From Corynebacterium felinum (lineage in GTDB: Bacteria > Actinomycetota > Actinomycetes > Mycobacteriales > Mycobacteriaceae): 64,000 nucleotides of DNA. The DNA lies in assembly GCF_030408755.1 (NCBI RefSeq), contig NZ_CP047209.1, forward strand, positions 1,488,001 to 1,552,000, given 5' to 3'. Below are positions 28,530 through 37,332 of the stretch, piece after piece. The notes below the pieces were generated by a model that ran no database searches, was not told where the DNA came from, and was given only the letters and a program-made list of their open reading frames with translations. The position numbers and the translations under genes were made by a program. Each line of letters starts with the position of its first letter. Positions within the stretch are counted from its first letter, which is position 1.

Positions 28530-29089
28530 ACACCCAATCCGCACACAGCACGACTACAGAAGAAACCTACCCCTTTGAAACCTGGGAGTCACCACCCAAA
28601 CCCACCATGATCCCCCTGCCGCCAGACAGGGAATACGTTGAGGCCTTCGATATTCATGATCGAAGCCAGACTCTCTACGATCCATGCGATGGATTAACCA
28701 CAACACAACTCGCAGAAATCGGCCTCGAAAAAACGGGAGGGACTGATCGCCATTCTAAGCCTTTAATCCATTGCGGAATGAGTGAAATCAATCATATTGA
28801 TGCTGCTAACGGAACTATTAACGTTCTTGTTGACTTTGTCATGTTCGAATATTTGCAAAGTTTGGATGTTGTGCTCGATGCCACTTTTCCTCAGGTGGAT
28901 AAACGTATCTATTTCAGTCAAATTGATCCTGATACCGCTAGGCATTGCGATGCATCCATCAGCACCACACATGGTCGCCTTAATGTCACCTATAGCTACG
29001 GTGGCGATGGCAAGCCTACTAAGGATGAGTTGTGTTGGAAGGTGTATGAAATCCTTGAAAAACTACGTACCAAAGGCAACTTCACCTAA
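28460..29089 (+). CDS. DUF3558-like lipoprotein, copy A
   Basis: A 209-residue lipoprotein. Signal peptide and lipobox: VAVSGC with Cys19 as the lipidated residue, so it should be anchored outside the cytoplasmic membrane after Lnt processing. The mature part has a Ser/Thr/Pro-rich linker, then MIPLPPDREYVEAFD, DPCDGL, a single mid Cys (HCGM), HCDASIS and ELCW, leaving four cysteines likely paired. Start is ATG 28460 after GGGAGGA. Its neighbour copy B is a diverged duplicate; identity is highest in the first 60 and last 30 residues. Function is unknown. DUF3558 assignment is by pattern and context. Confidence 0.85.
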   Translation: MRTRILTALVACGVAVSGCAPPQDTQSAHSTTTEETYPFETWESPPKPTMIPLPPDREYVEAFDIHDRSQTLYDPCDGLTTTQLAEIGLEKTGGTDRHSKPLIHCGMSEINHIDAANGTINVLVDFVMFEYLQSLDVVLDATFPQVDKRIYFSQIDPDTARHCDASISTTHGRLNVTYSYGGDGKPTKDELCWKVYEILEKLRTKGNFT

Positions 29090-29150
29090 ACATCCTCAGC
29101 ACCAACAACCACCATTTACCCCCGCATAGGGGTGGAGAGCGTGGGGTGGG

Positions 29151-29309
29151 AAAAATTTTGGGAACGCACACCCTGATTTTCCAGTCTTTATATATAAGGG
29201 AATAAAACCCTAGGCCAGCACACATCTTTGGGAGGATTAATGCGGACACGTATTCTCACAGCACTCGTTGCTTGTGGTGTGGCGGTATCTGGCTGCGCAC
29301 CACCACAGG
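29151..29309 (+). repeat. Direct repeat, copy 2 (promoter plus signal-peptide region)
   Basis: Identical to 28371-28529. Because the copy includes the promoter-like TATATA (29191-29196) and the leader, each lipoprotein gene has its own copy of the same expression signals. Confidence 0.97.
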
Positions 29310-29872
29310 GCATCCAATCCGCGGACAGCACGACTACTGAAGAAACCTACCCCTTTGAAACCTGGGAGTCGCCACCCAAACCCAGCATGATCCCCCTGCC
29401 ACCAAACAGGGAATACGTTGAGGCCTTCGACAAAGATGACCCCAACAACACCCTTTACGATCTGTGCGACACCTTCACCCCAGAAGAACTCGCAGAGATT
29501 GGACTCGAGAAAATCTCTCCGACTAGTCGGGACTCATCTCCGATGATTGATTGTGGCATGAGCGAGGTTCACACAACCGACGGCATCCATGGAGCATTCA
29601 GCGTATCAACGCACTTTGCCCAGTATTCATTTCTTCGCGATCATGGGTTGATTATTGATGCGACATTCCCCGGTATTGATGAGCGCATCTACTTCAGCAA
29701 CCTGCCTAGGGAAGATGAAAATGCGCATTGTGATGCTGCCATCAGTACACCGCATGGGCGAATCAGTATCACCTTCGGGCACACTGGTAAAGCCACACCA
29801 ACGAAGGATGAGTTGTGTTGGAAGGCGTATGAAACCCTTGAAAAACTACGTACCAAAGGAGGATTCCAATGA
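29240..29872 (+). CDS. DUF3558-like lipoprotein, copy B
   Basis: A 210-residue paralogue of copy A with the same signal peptide and lipobox Cys19. It keeps the framework MIPLPPNREYVEAFD, DLCD, DCGMSEV, HCDAAIS and ELCW, but the middle (about residues 65-165) is clearly diverged, as if under different constraint or after recombination of the ends. The stop overlaps the next start by four bases (ATGA), tying it to the PPE-like gene. That coupling suggests the two products act together at the cell envelope. Confidence 0.86.
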   Translation: MRTRILTALVACGVAVSGCAPPQGIQSADSTTTEETYPFETWESPPKPSMIPLPPNREYVEAFDKDDPNNTLYDLCDTFTPEELAEIGLEKISPTSRDSSPMIDCGMSEVHTTDGIHGAFSVSTHFAQYSFLRDHGLIIDATFPGIDERIYFSNLPREDENAHCDAAISTPHGRISITFGHTGKATPTKDELCWKAYETLEKLRTKGGFQ

Positions 29873-31656
29873 CCCTTTTCATGGATAAACAACAAATTAT
29901 CGACAGCGTTCACGCCCTTGAACAACTCAGCAAAGAGTCAAAATCTGCTGCTTGGTATTCCACTAAAAGCCCACTTAACGGAAGTTTTTCTTCGGTGAGT
30001 GGTTTAGACCAGCTCGGGGAACAACACGGCCGGGTTCTTCATGGTGGGGCTGGTAGTGCTCACGCAATGTTGGAGGCGTTTGAACGTCAGGTGAAATGGT
30101 TGGAAGAAAACCTCTATGCCAACTACTACTCACTTTCGGGCATGAACCGGTTTGCCACCGATGAGTTCGACCGCATCTTGGAAGAAACCGGAGTCCCAAT
30201 GTTTCCTAGGGTCTATTTCCCTACCCGCCCTGATCTAGGATTCGAAGGGTTTAACTTCCCACCACCAGTTGTGAATCAAGCAGCAAGCTTAGAACAACTT
30301 GCTTCAGCTCTTGCTTCCACCAACAACGCTGCAGCGATAGAAGCTGCAGACCTCTGGGCTACTTTGGCACGTGATGCCACTGCGATCAGCGACCGGTTAA
30401 ACAGCGTGGCCAGTGAACTGATCGCAGCAAACAAAGGCACCCCCTTTGAAAAAGCAAACACCGCTATTACTACCATGGCGCAATCAGGCATGAACTTTGC
30501 TCAGAATGCAGCACTGATGGCACAATCTACCACCGCGCTATCAGCAATCGCACCAGGGTTTGCCCCGCAGGTGACAGCAGCAGTTGCTAAAGTCAACGCA
30601 CTCCGCGCCACCCAAGGAGGCATCGTTGTTGCCCAACAAGCAGAACAACTTTTCCTCCAAGGCTTCCGTACAGCCCTTGCAACCGCAGCAACCGCAGCAA
30701 TGCCTGTAACACGCCACCTGATGGAACCTGCACCCGCAGGCGCAGGCGGAGGAAGCACAAACGAAGCAACCAGCACAATCTCCACCACCAACTGGGTACA
30801 GAATACCCAACAAGCAGCTAGAGAGCTTGACCTTGAACCCCACGAACTCGCCGAACGGGTGTTAGATCAGGTAGCAACCCAGCAATCCGCGCTAGGGCTG
30901 GACCCTACAACTATTAACCCACTTAATGCCCACCAACACCCAACCACACACAGCGGTGTTGGTAGCGGTACTACTTGGGGTGCAGGTGCAGGTGCAGGCT
31001 ATGGTGGTGGTTCTTATGCTGGTGGCACAGCACAGTCACACATTACCGGTGGAAACACGCAGCATAATAGGGTGTCGCATACGATGCCGCACCAATCTGG
31101 TAGCAACCATGTTGGAGGAACCAACACCACCACCGGCACCGGTGGTGGTAGAGGCACAGGTACAGGTGCAGGTGGGTATGGTGCTGGTGTTGGTGGCTAT
31201 GGTGCAGGTTCTGGTGCTGGTGGTTCTCATCGTTCGGGTGGCTCTCACACTGGTAGGGGACATAACCCAACCGGCTCTGGCGTCGGTTCGGGCTCTGGTT
31301 CGGGTTCGGGTGGGTCCCATCGGGGTCACAGTCCCTACAACAATGGGCAAGGCATAGGAAACAATTCCAATACTGGTGGTACTGGCGGTGCTGGTGCTGG
31401 TGGTGCTGGTGGTCGTGGATCAACGATGGCAGGCGGGGCACCCATGGGCGGTGCTGGTGCAGGTGCTGGTGGTGGGCAGCAGGCGAATAATCGCAAGCGT
31501 ACAACCAACCGGACACGACGCACAGCGGTTAAAGGAGTACTCCAACAAGCAGAACGGGATAAAAACCTCCTCGACCTTCTAGGCGAAGCACCCAAAGTAG
31601 TCCCCCGCGTCATCGGCGCAGACGTATTCAAACCACGCCACGAACGCGACAAATAA
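29869..31656 (+). CDS. PPE-like protein with Gly-rich region
   Basis: A 595-residue protein without a Sec signal peptide. Residues about 1-300 are helical and Ala-rich, with WLEENLYANYYSLSG and repeated short alpha-helical stretches (LASTNNAAAIEAADLWATLA). Residues about 360-545 are low complexity, mostly Gly, Ser, Ala, His and Thr. A basic patch (RKRTTNRTRRTAVKG, about 548-562) precedes the tail LLDLLGEAPKVVPRVIGADVF. Similar tails of the form (L)IG(D/E)xPxVxPxVIG end PPE-type proteins of Nocardia and relatives, which also sit beside DUF3558 lipoproteins. That comparison is from memory. Export by a type VII system is therefore a guess; no ESX gene is in the window. Start overlaps copy B (ATGA) after GGAGG. 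Confidence 0.8.
   Translation: MTLFMDKQQIIDSVHALEQLSKESKSAAWYSTKSPLNGSFSSVSGLDQLGEQHGRVLHGGAGSAHAMLEAFERQVKWLEENLYANYYSLSGMNRFATDEFDRILEETGVPMFPRVYFPTRPDLGFEGFNFPPPVVNQAASLEQLASALASTNNAAAIEAADLWATLARDATAISDRLNSVASELIAANKGTPFEKANTAITTMAQSGMNFAQNAALMAQSTTALSAIAPGFAPQVTAAVAKVNALRATQGGIVVAQQAEQLFLQGFRTALATAATAAMPVTRHLMEPAPAGAGGGSTNEATSTISTTNWVQNTQQAARELDLEPHELAERVLDQVATQQSALGLDPTTINPLNAHQHPTTHSGVGSGTTWGAGAGAGYGGGSYAGGTAQSHITGGNTQHNRVSHTMPHQSGSNHVGGTNTTTGTGGGRGTGTGAGGYGAGVGGYGAGSGAGGSHRSGGSHTGRGHNPTGSGVGSGSGSGSGGSHRGHSPYNNGQGIGNNSNTGGTGGAGAGGAGGRGSTMAGGAPMGGAGAGAGGGQQANNRKRTTNRTRRTAVKGVLQQAERDKNLLDLLGEAPKVVPRVIGADVFKPRHERDK
30952..31488 (+). repeat. Glycine-rich low-complexity coding stretch
   Basis: Irregular GGT/GGC/GGA-rich codon runs encode alternating GAG, GSG, GYG and GGS units inside the PPE-like gene, including a GSGSGSGSGG run near 31273-31312. 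Such stretches can change length by slippage. Confidence 0.8.
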
Positions 31657-31662
31657 CACCTA

Positions 31663-31690
31663 TGGCGGTGGCATAAGTCCGCCACCGCCA
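31663..31690 (+). terminator. Hairpin after the PPE-like gene
   Basis: TGGCGGTGGC (31663-31672) pairs perfectly with 31681-31690 over an 8-base loop, 7 bases after the stop. There is no T-run, so termination may be weak. Confidence 0.55.
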
Positions 31691-31794
31691 CCTTAACCAC
31701 CCGCATTTTTCACGCGGCTTGTATAAATTGCTCCCCGAATTACCCGAATTCTGGAAGGTTCTCCAACGCTGTTTTGAGCCTAGAATCGAGAAAG

Positions 31795-31826
31795 CCGCCT
31801 TCTGCCAGCAATGTGGAAGAAGGCGG
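31795..31826 (-). terminator. Hairpin at the end of the tatC operon
   Basis: CCGCCTTCT (31795-31803) pairs with AGAAGGCGG (31818-31826). On the minus strand a CTTTCTC tract follows. It lies 40 bases past the tatC stop. Confidence 0.6.
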
Positions 31827-31865
31827 TGATCATTGTTGAATTTTTCACATCAGAAGCAAACAGCG

Positions 31866-32897
31866 CTAAATGATGTCGTCGAAATAGTTGGGTTTTGCTT
31901 GCCCAGCTGACGGCGGAATTGGCGCAGGTTTCGGCAATGGAGACGAACCTGCAGAGGCATCCGCAAGTGGGCCCGAACCACCAATGGTCGACGGAGCCTC
32001 ATCAAGGGCAGAGGAAGACTCATCATCCAAATCCATCCACGCGGGGCGTTCAACATCCCGACGCTTATCGTTGATACGACAGAACTGGATAGCTAACTCC
32101 ACCAACACACTCAGCGCACAGGCGAGAGCCAACATTGAGTAAGGGTCTTGGCCAGGAGTGATGAATGCTGCGAAAATGAACATACCTAAAATGATGACTC
32201 GGCGCTTATCCTTCATTGCATCGTAGGACAGAATACCCACAATGTTGAGCATGGCAATGAGCAGTGGCACTTCAAAGCTCACACCGAAAATCAGCAGCAA
32301 GCTCAAAATGAAGTCAAAGTAATAGCCACCCGATAGTGCCGCGACCTGAGTTTCGCCACCAATGGTGAGCAACAAATCCAAGCCGTAAGCGAGGACAAAG
32401 TAAGCCAGAACTGCGCCGGTAACAAAAAGGAATACAGCGGAAAAGACGAAAGCGAAAGTCCATTTGCGTTCGTTCTTCTTCAGCCCAGGGGTGATAAACG
32501 CCCAGATTTGGTACAGCCACACAGGGGAAGCAAAAACAGTACCAGCAAGAGCGCCAATCTTGATGCGGAGCAAGAACATCTCAAAAGGCTTGGTCGCAAT
32601 CAGACGACACTCACCATCCAAAGTCAAGGAAGCACGCTTTTCAGGAGGGAGTGAACAGTACGGTCCACGCAGAATTTCGCCTAAGCTTTCCAGCCCAAAC
32701 ACGGAATGCTGATACCACATGAAACCAGCGATGGAACCAATGACCAGCCACACAACAGAGATGATGATGCGACGGCGCAACTCTTGGAGGTGCGCAACCA
32801 GAGTCATCTGCCCCTCAGGGTTGGATTTCCGCTTAAACCGCTTCTTCTTAGTATTCTTCGCCGCATGTGGTGCGGCGGAAGTCGTCGATGAACTCAT
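31866..32897 (-). CDS. tatC: Sec-independent protein translocase TatC
   Basis: A 343-residue, six-helix membrane component of the twin-arginine system that binds the signal peptide. The conserved cytoplasmic opening (MTLVAHLQELRRRI, about 31-44) and the PVWLYQIWAFITPGL motif are present. An actinobacterial-style N-terminal basic extension and a long Pro/Ser-rich C-terminal tail extend it beyond the E. coli length. It is the last gene of the pupylation-Tat operon, 36 bases after tatA. Confidence 0.95.
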   Translation of the reverse strand: MSSSTTSAAPHAAKNTKKKRFKRKSNPEGQMTLVAHLQELRRRIIISVVWLVIGSIAGFMWYQHSVFGLESLGEILRGPYCSLPPEKRASLTLDGECRLIATKPFEMFLLRIKIGALAGTVFASPVWLYQIWAFITPGLKKNERKWTFAFVFSAVFLFVTGAVLAYFVLAYGLDLLLTIGGETQVAALSGGYYFDFILSLLLIFGVSFEVPLLIAMLNIVGILSYDAMKDKRRVIILGMFIFAAFITPGQDPYSMLALACALSVLVELAIQFCRINDKRRDVERPAWMDLDDESSSALDEAPSTIGGSGPLADASAGSSPLPKPAPIPPSAGQAKPNYFDDII

Positions 32898-32933
32898 GAT
32901 TCAAGCAGGACGTAACGTTGAGGAACGATAAAA

Positions 32934-33218
32934 CTATGCTTGTGGCTGCTGGCCGGGGTTCTGAACAGGCTGCTGCGGTTGCACAGGCTGAGCATCAATG
33001 ATGGGGGAAGGAGCTGGGTTAGGAACGATAGGCTGAGCCTCGATCGCGCGCTGCTGCTCTTCGAAGCGCTTGTCGTCATTGCTCATTTCCTTCACCTCAG
33101 ACTTGAAGATGCGCATAGAGCGACCCAAGGCGCGTGCAGCATCAGGGAGCTTCTTTGCGCCGAAAAGCAGGATGAACAAAATGACGATGACTGCGATCTC
33201 GAGTGGTCCAAGGGACAT
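32934..33218 (-). CDS. tatA: Sec-independent protein translocase TatA
   Basis: A 94-residue pore-forming Tat subunit. MSLGPLEIAVIVILFILLFGAKKLPDAARALGRS is split here as the membrane segment (about 7-20), the FGAKKLP hinge and an amphipathic helix. The acidic/polar, Gln- and Pro-rich tail is typical of actinobacterial TatA. It is paired with tatC in the order tatA-tatC, following pafB and pafC. Confidence 0.94.
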   Translation of the reverse strand: MSLGPLEIAVIVILFILLFGAKKLPDAARALGRSMRIFKSEVKEMSNDDKRFEEQQRAIEAQPIVPNPAPSPIIDAQPVQPQQPVQNPGQQPQA

Positions 33219-33299
33219 AGGGGTTCACGGTCCTTTCGCGAAATAAGAAGATAGTGTTGTGTTCGACACTACCAATAACTGACCCAAAATAAGGATTCG

Positions 33300-34430
33300 T
33301 CAGATGTCTGAGACAACGCCTTCATCATACGCACCTAGTCCAGTTGAAGCGCGTTCACTAATGGCGTGTGCAACTTCCTTCGGCTCCTCCACCCACATTC
33401 GGTCGGCGTGAGCGAGCGCAAATTGGATAAGCCACTCGCGTGACACTAGCGGAAGTGTTACCCATAGATTACCGTCTTCGTCCACTCCCTCAACCTCGCA
33501 AGGAATAGTTTCAGCCAACCACGTCGACTCGGGATAGAAAACTACCTGAGCCTGATCAGTAGCGCTGCTGAAGCGAAACGGGTCCGCACTGTCAAAAGTG
33601 AGCTCGCTTAACTTTGGAGTCGCCGGTGTGCTCAAGCACTCAACATTGTGCATCAATTCGATCCGGAAGTTTCGGTGCGCTTTCACCCCAGAATCATAGG
33701 CGGCGAGATACACAGTCCCCTCGCGCGAAAAAATGCGAGTGGGCGAAACGTGGCGGTGGCTCCACGTATCTTTCGTGCGCGAATAGTACTGAAACCCAAC
33801 CTCAACAGCAGTTTCCATGGCTTGTCGCAACACCCCAAGGGTGTGCGCCAGCCCAGGTGAAGAATCAGAGGTTTCGTCGTCTGCTGTTGGCTTGGCAGGA
33901 CCGCCATTTTCGGAAGAATCCGTCGCCACTGCTGGTGAGGATTCCACGGTTGGATCATCAAGCGAGAAGTCCCCACCGGATACCTGCGGGGTGTGCTCCC
34001 CCATGAGGCTACGAAGTTTCTGGGAGGCAGAGCGAACTGCAGAATCATCAACCAGCCCAGCGACGGTTCCGAGCGAGTCTAAAGCCAGCACCAATGCGTT
34101 GGCCTCAGTAAGAGTAAGACGCAACGCCCGATCCATACCTTGATGGTTAAATACCCGAACGGAACGCATTTCCGGGTCGAGATCAACTAACTGGTGTGGT
34201 AGAGGTCCAATGCCACAACAAAACAGGCGGTTGAGATCGGCACGCAGGGTCTTGACATCAGTACCCAAATCCACTGCGGCCGCCATCAGGCTACGCCCTG
34301 GGTGTTTTTCAAAATACGGCAAAATATTGAGCATGCGCACCATATCCATCCAGCGCGTCTCAGGAATATGGGTTTTCTTTCGTGCTGGGTGCACATCCGC
34401 ATTTGGCAGTTTGGGGTTGTTGTCCTTCAT
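33300..34430 (-). CDS. pafC: WYL-domain transcriptional regulator PafC
   Basis: A 376-residue regulator with an N-terminal winged-helix region (about 25-75) and a central-to-C-terminal WYL domain (VGFQYYSRTKDTWSHRHVSPTRIFSREGTVYLAAYD is its core, split by strands). An acidic, Ser-rich insert lies at about 160-195. In mycobacteria PafB and PafC form a heterodimer that activates many DNA-damage genes independently of LexA; the same role is likely here. It follows pafB by 39 bases in the operon. Confidence 0.9.
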   Translation of the reverse strand: MKDNNPKLPNADVHPARKKTHIPETRWMDMVRMLNILPYFEKHPGRSLMAAAVDLGTDVKTLRADLNRLFCCGIGPLPHQLVDLDPEMRSVRVFNHQGMDRALRLTLTEANALVLALDSLGTVAGLVDDSAVRSASQKLRSLMGEHTPQVSGGDFSLDDPTVESSPAVATDSSENGGPAKPTADDETSDSSPGLAHTLGVLRQAMETAVEVGFQYYSRTKDTWSHRHVSPTRIFSREGTVYLAAYDSGVKAHRNFRIELMHNVECLSTPATPKLSELTFDSADPFRFSSATDQAQVVFYPESTWLAETIPCEVEGVDEDGNLWVTLPLVSREWLIQFALAHADRMWVEEPKEVAHAISERASTGLGAYDEGVVSDI

Positions 34431-34469
34431 AGGCCTAGAAATCTTCTCACTGTCGTTGTGGGGTCTCGC

Positions 34470-35657
34470 TTAGTTACCGTCGTGCTGGGGTATACCTGCC
34501 GCAGTTTTTAAAAGCGAAATAACTTCGTCAACCACAGGCGGTGGATCAAGCACTGTCACATAGGGAGCAAGCACAGCAGCGTGCCGTACCAGCCAGTCGG
34601 TGTCGACGTCGACAAGCTCATACACGTGAGAATCCGGATCATCAGACACATCGGGAAGCCCGGCTGCAACACATTCGTCGAACGTGAGCACTCGACCACG
34701 GCTGCGCAATTGCTCACCATGCCCAGCCTGAATCTTGATTCGCACAGTAGCCTGCGACGCACCCCCGGCGATCTGCGCACGCACAAGCTCAGTCACGGCA
34801 ACATCATCAGGCGCAGGTTGGAAATCACCATAACCACTCATGTCGTAAGCATCGGCATCCAAAATATCGATATCAGCCAACTTAGTCACACGGAAGCAGC
34901 GTGCCTGGCCACGATCAAGGTCGAAACCAACTAAATACACTCGCTCGTTGAGCGTGACTAAACCCCACGGGTCGATCCAGCGTTCACTGAAATCGCTTGC
35001 GGGGTTGCGGCGGTAGAAAAACCGCAACCGCTGCTTGGTGCGCACGGCTACATGTATCGCATCAACAACCTGGGCTGATAGCACATTCAAATCATTAATC
35101 GGGGTATACAACGGCGAGGGGCTCAGCGCGTTATCGAGTCCGCGGGCGGCAAGCTTCGTCCACCCTGAGCGGCTAAACGTCGCGAGCGGGCTCGACGTAT
35201 CCATCTTCCCCGCCAACGCTAAGACTGTTGCCTCAGCGGGAGTGAAAGAAATTTCGGGCAGCTCGTATTCCCCGCGCTGAATCCGCCATACTGTTGCGCC
35301 ATCAACCTTGAAGGATTCCAGCGGAACACCCAGGGCAATGAGGCTGGCACAGTCACGACTAAACAGCACATTGATCGCTGCCTGGTTGCGCGGTTGTCCA
35401 GCATCATCGAGAAGATAGCCGGGCACCTGGTGAATAATCTCTTCCCGACTCACATACTCCCGTCCCTGATTTGCGGCATTAAGCAGCGCAAATGTGAGAT
35501 TTGTGACGCGTTCTAGCTGCTGGTCGCGGCGATCTTTTCGCGGCATCGCCCCGTGCCCGCGCGAAGAATCAACGCCAGGGCTTGCCAGAGGCGCAGACCG
35601 TTCGCTGTGCGCAGCTGGTTGAGATGTGGTTTTATCGGGAAAAGAGGTGCTAGTCAT
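34470..35657 (-). CDS. pafB: WYL-domain transcriptional regulator PafB
   Basis: The partner of PafC, with a winged-helix domain (LTFALLNAANQGREYVSREEI) and a WYL domain (RFFYRRNPASDFSERWIDPWGLV). The chosen ATG at 35657 (MTSTSFPDK) overlaps the pafA stop by 8 bases, favouring coupling; the family core only begins at the later ATG 35549 (MPRKDRRDQQLERV), so the true start may be there. The role is regulation of the DNA-damage response, by analogy with mycobacteria. Confidence 0.9.
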   Translation of the reverse strand: MTSTSFPDKTTSQPAAHSERSAPLASPGVDSSRGHGAMPRKDRRDQQLERVTNLTFALLNAANQGREYVSREEIIHQVPGYLLDDAGQPRNQAAINVLFSRDCASLIALGVPLESFKVDGATVWRIQRGEYELPEISFTPAEATVLALAGKMDTSSPLATFSRSGWTKLAARGLDNALSPSPLYTPINDLNVLSAQVVDAIHVAVRTKQRLRFFYRRNPASDFSERWIDPWGLVTLNERVYLVGFDLDRGQARCFRVTKLADIDILDADAYDMSGYGDFQPAPDDVAVTELVRAQIAGGASQATVRIKIQAGHGEQLRSRGRVLTFDECVAAGLPDVSDDPDSHVYELVDVDTDWLVRHAAVLAPYVTVLDPPPVVDEVISLLKTAAGIPQHDGN

Positions 35658-37143
35658 CAGTCTGTGCGTGGGTTTCCATATACTCAATAAGCGTATCGAC
35701 GCGCGCATCCACAGTGCTAAACGGGCACCCGAGCTCCACCATGTGAGGTTCGGGACGGTTAACTTTCAACCGCAACCAGTCCGCAGAAAACGCAGCGCCA
35801 AGCGCCGTTGCCTTCTCTAAAAACTTACCCCGTAGTGCGGCACGAGTTGTTGCCGGTGCATGATCGCGGGCATGAGCTATCGCCTCATCTGTCACCCACC
35901 GCTTAATCAAACCCTTGTGCTCTAACACAGGGGCAATGCCACGACCAAGGCGAATATCGTGGTAGGTCAAATCCACATGAGCGAGCTTCGGGTGGGAGAA
36001 ATCTTCTGGATCTAGCCCTAAGCGTGCCTGATATGTACGCAACAGTTTGAGCTTGATCATCCAATCAATCTCACTATCAACACCCGAAAAATCTTGAGTC
36101 TCGATCGCCTGCAGTGTTCGATCCCACAGATCAAGAACCTTGTGCATTTCTTCATCGCTGGTGCCACCCGCTGCCTGTGGATCAGCTGCGCGGAAAGATT
36201 CGCGCACCTTCAACCATTCGCGAGCGGCATTAAAGTAGGCGCGTTGAATAGCAAGTGCTGTCATCGGCTCCTGATTTTTTAGCGCAATCAAGGTGTGACC
36301 ACTGATATCTTTCGCACAGTCGCGGATAGCATTGATCTCGTTTTCAAGCTCAATGTGTGGAATGTCGAAACCCGCTTCGATCATCTCTAACATCAGCATC
36401 GCTGAACCAACCTTGAGCGCACAGGTAGGCTCAGCCATGTTGGAATCCCCGACAATCACATGCAAACGCCGATACTTGTGCGAATCAGCATGGGGTTCAT
36501 CGCGGGTGTTAATGATGGGGCGCGAACGTGTGGTTGCGCTCGACACGCCTTCCCAAACGTGTTCGGCACGTTGGGAAATATGGAAAGCGCCATCTTTAAT
36601 GCAGCCCGCGCCGGCAATTAACTGGCGAGTAATCAAAAACGGCAGCAGCGTTTTGCCGAGTGTCTTCAACACCGCTTCCCTGCCCACCAAATAATTTTCG
36701 TGACAGCCGTAGGAATTGCCCACTGAATCGAGATTGTTTTTCAGCAGATATACTTTCGCATCCACACCTTCGGCTTTCAACGACAATTCCGCCTGCTGCG
36801 CAAGCTCATTCACGATGAGATCACCGGCACGATCATAGGCAATCAACTGGCTGATGCTATCGCACTCTGCTGTGGCAATCTCTGGGTGTGAGCCGACATC
36901 TAGGTACAGGCGGGATGCATTAGGTAGGAAAATATTTGAACTTGACCAACGATCCACCACGGGGCGGAACATGTAGCGGGCAATTTCATCAGGGCCAAGT
37001 TTTCGGCTGCCGCCTTCGGCCACACAGGTAATGCCATATTCCGTTTCCACACCGGCGATACGTCGGATGTAGACGTTTTTTCCGCTGGTTGTTACCGAGC
37101 CCGAAGGATTTTCCGCAGTCTCGACGGTGTTGGGGTGCGCCAC
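35650..37143 (-). CDS. pafA: Pup-protein ligase PafA
   Basis: A 497-residue ligase of the carboxylate-amine/glutamine-synthetase-like fold that attaches deamidated Pup to lysines of target proteins. The opening IRRIAGVETEYGITC holds the catalytic ETEYG loop. NNLDSVGNSYGCHENYL and RPIINTRDEPHAD are diagnostic. GTG start at 37143 follows the pup stop without a gap. Length fits the family. Part of the mpa-dop-pup-pafA operon. Confidence 0.95.
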   Translation of the reverse strand: MAHPNTVETAENPSGSVTTSGKNVYIRRIAGVETEYGITCVAEGGSRKLGPDEIARYMFRPVVDRWSSSNIFLPNASRLYLDVGSHPEIATAECDSISQLIAYDRAGDLIVNELAQQAELSLKAEGVDAKVYLLKNNLDSVGNSYGCHENYLVGREAVLKTLGKTLLPFLITRQLIAGAGCIKDGAFHISQRAEHVWEGVSSATTRSRPIINTRDEPHADSHKYRRLHVIVGDSNMAEPTCALKVGSAMLMLEMIEAGFDIPHIELENEINAIRDCAKDISGHTLIALKNQEPMTALAIQRAYFNAAREWLKVRESFRAADPQAAGGTSDEEMHKVLDLWDRTLQAIETQDFSGVDSEIDWMIKLKLLRTYQARLGLDPEDFSHPKLAHVDLTYHDIRLGRGIAPVLEHKGLIKRWVTDEAIAHARDHAPATTRAALRGKFLEKATALGAAFSADWLRLKVNRPEPHMVELGCPFSTVDARVDTLIEYMETHAQTDD

Positions 37144-37329
37144 TTACTGGCCACCTTTCTGCACGTAGGAGCGCACGAACTCTTCGGCATTGGTTTCGAG
37201 CAAACCATCAATTTCGTCGAGAAGATCATCGACACCTTCGGTGTTGATCTGGATCTGTCCGGCCGAAACCTCCCCTACCTCATCGTTGTTGTCTTTGCCG
37301 CCGGAGGAGAAAACCTGTGAAGTGCCCAT
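37144..37329 (-). CDS. pup: Prokaryotic ubiquitin-like protein Pup
   Basis: A 61-residue, largely disordered modifier ending in Gly-Gly-Gln. The terminal Gln needs deamidation by Dop before PafA can link it. The helical segment that binds the Mpa/ARC coiled coil is [20 protein letters not shown]. It lies 3 bases after dop and directly before pafA. Confidence 0.97.
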   Translation of the reverse strand: MGTSQVFSSGGKDNNDEVGEVSAGQIQINTEGVDDLLDEIDGLLETNAEEFVRSYVQKGGQ

Positions 37330-37332
37330 GAG

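Noticed and set aside
31036..31516. Long frames on both other frames across the Gly-rich coding stretch
   Set aside because: Shadows of low-complexity GGN codons in the PPE-like gene.
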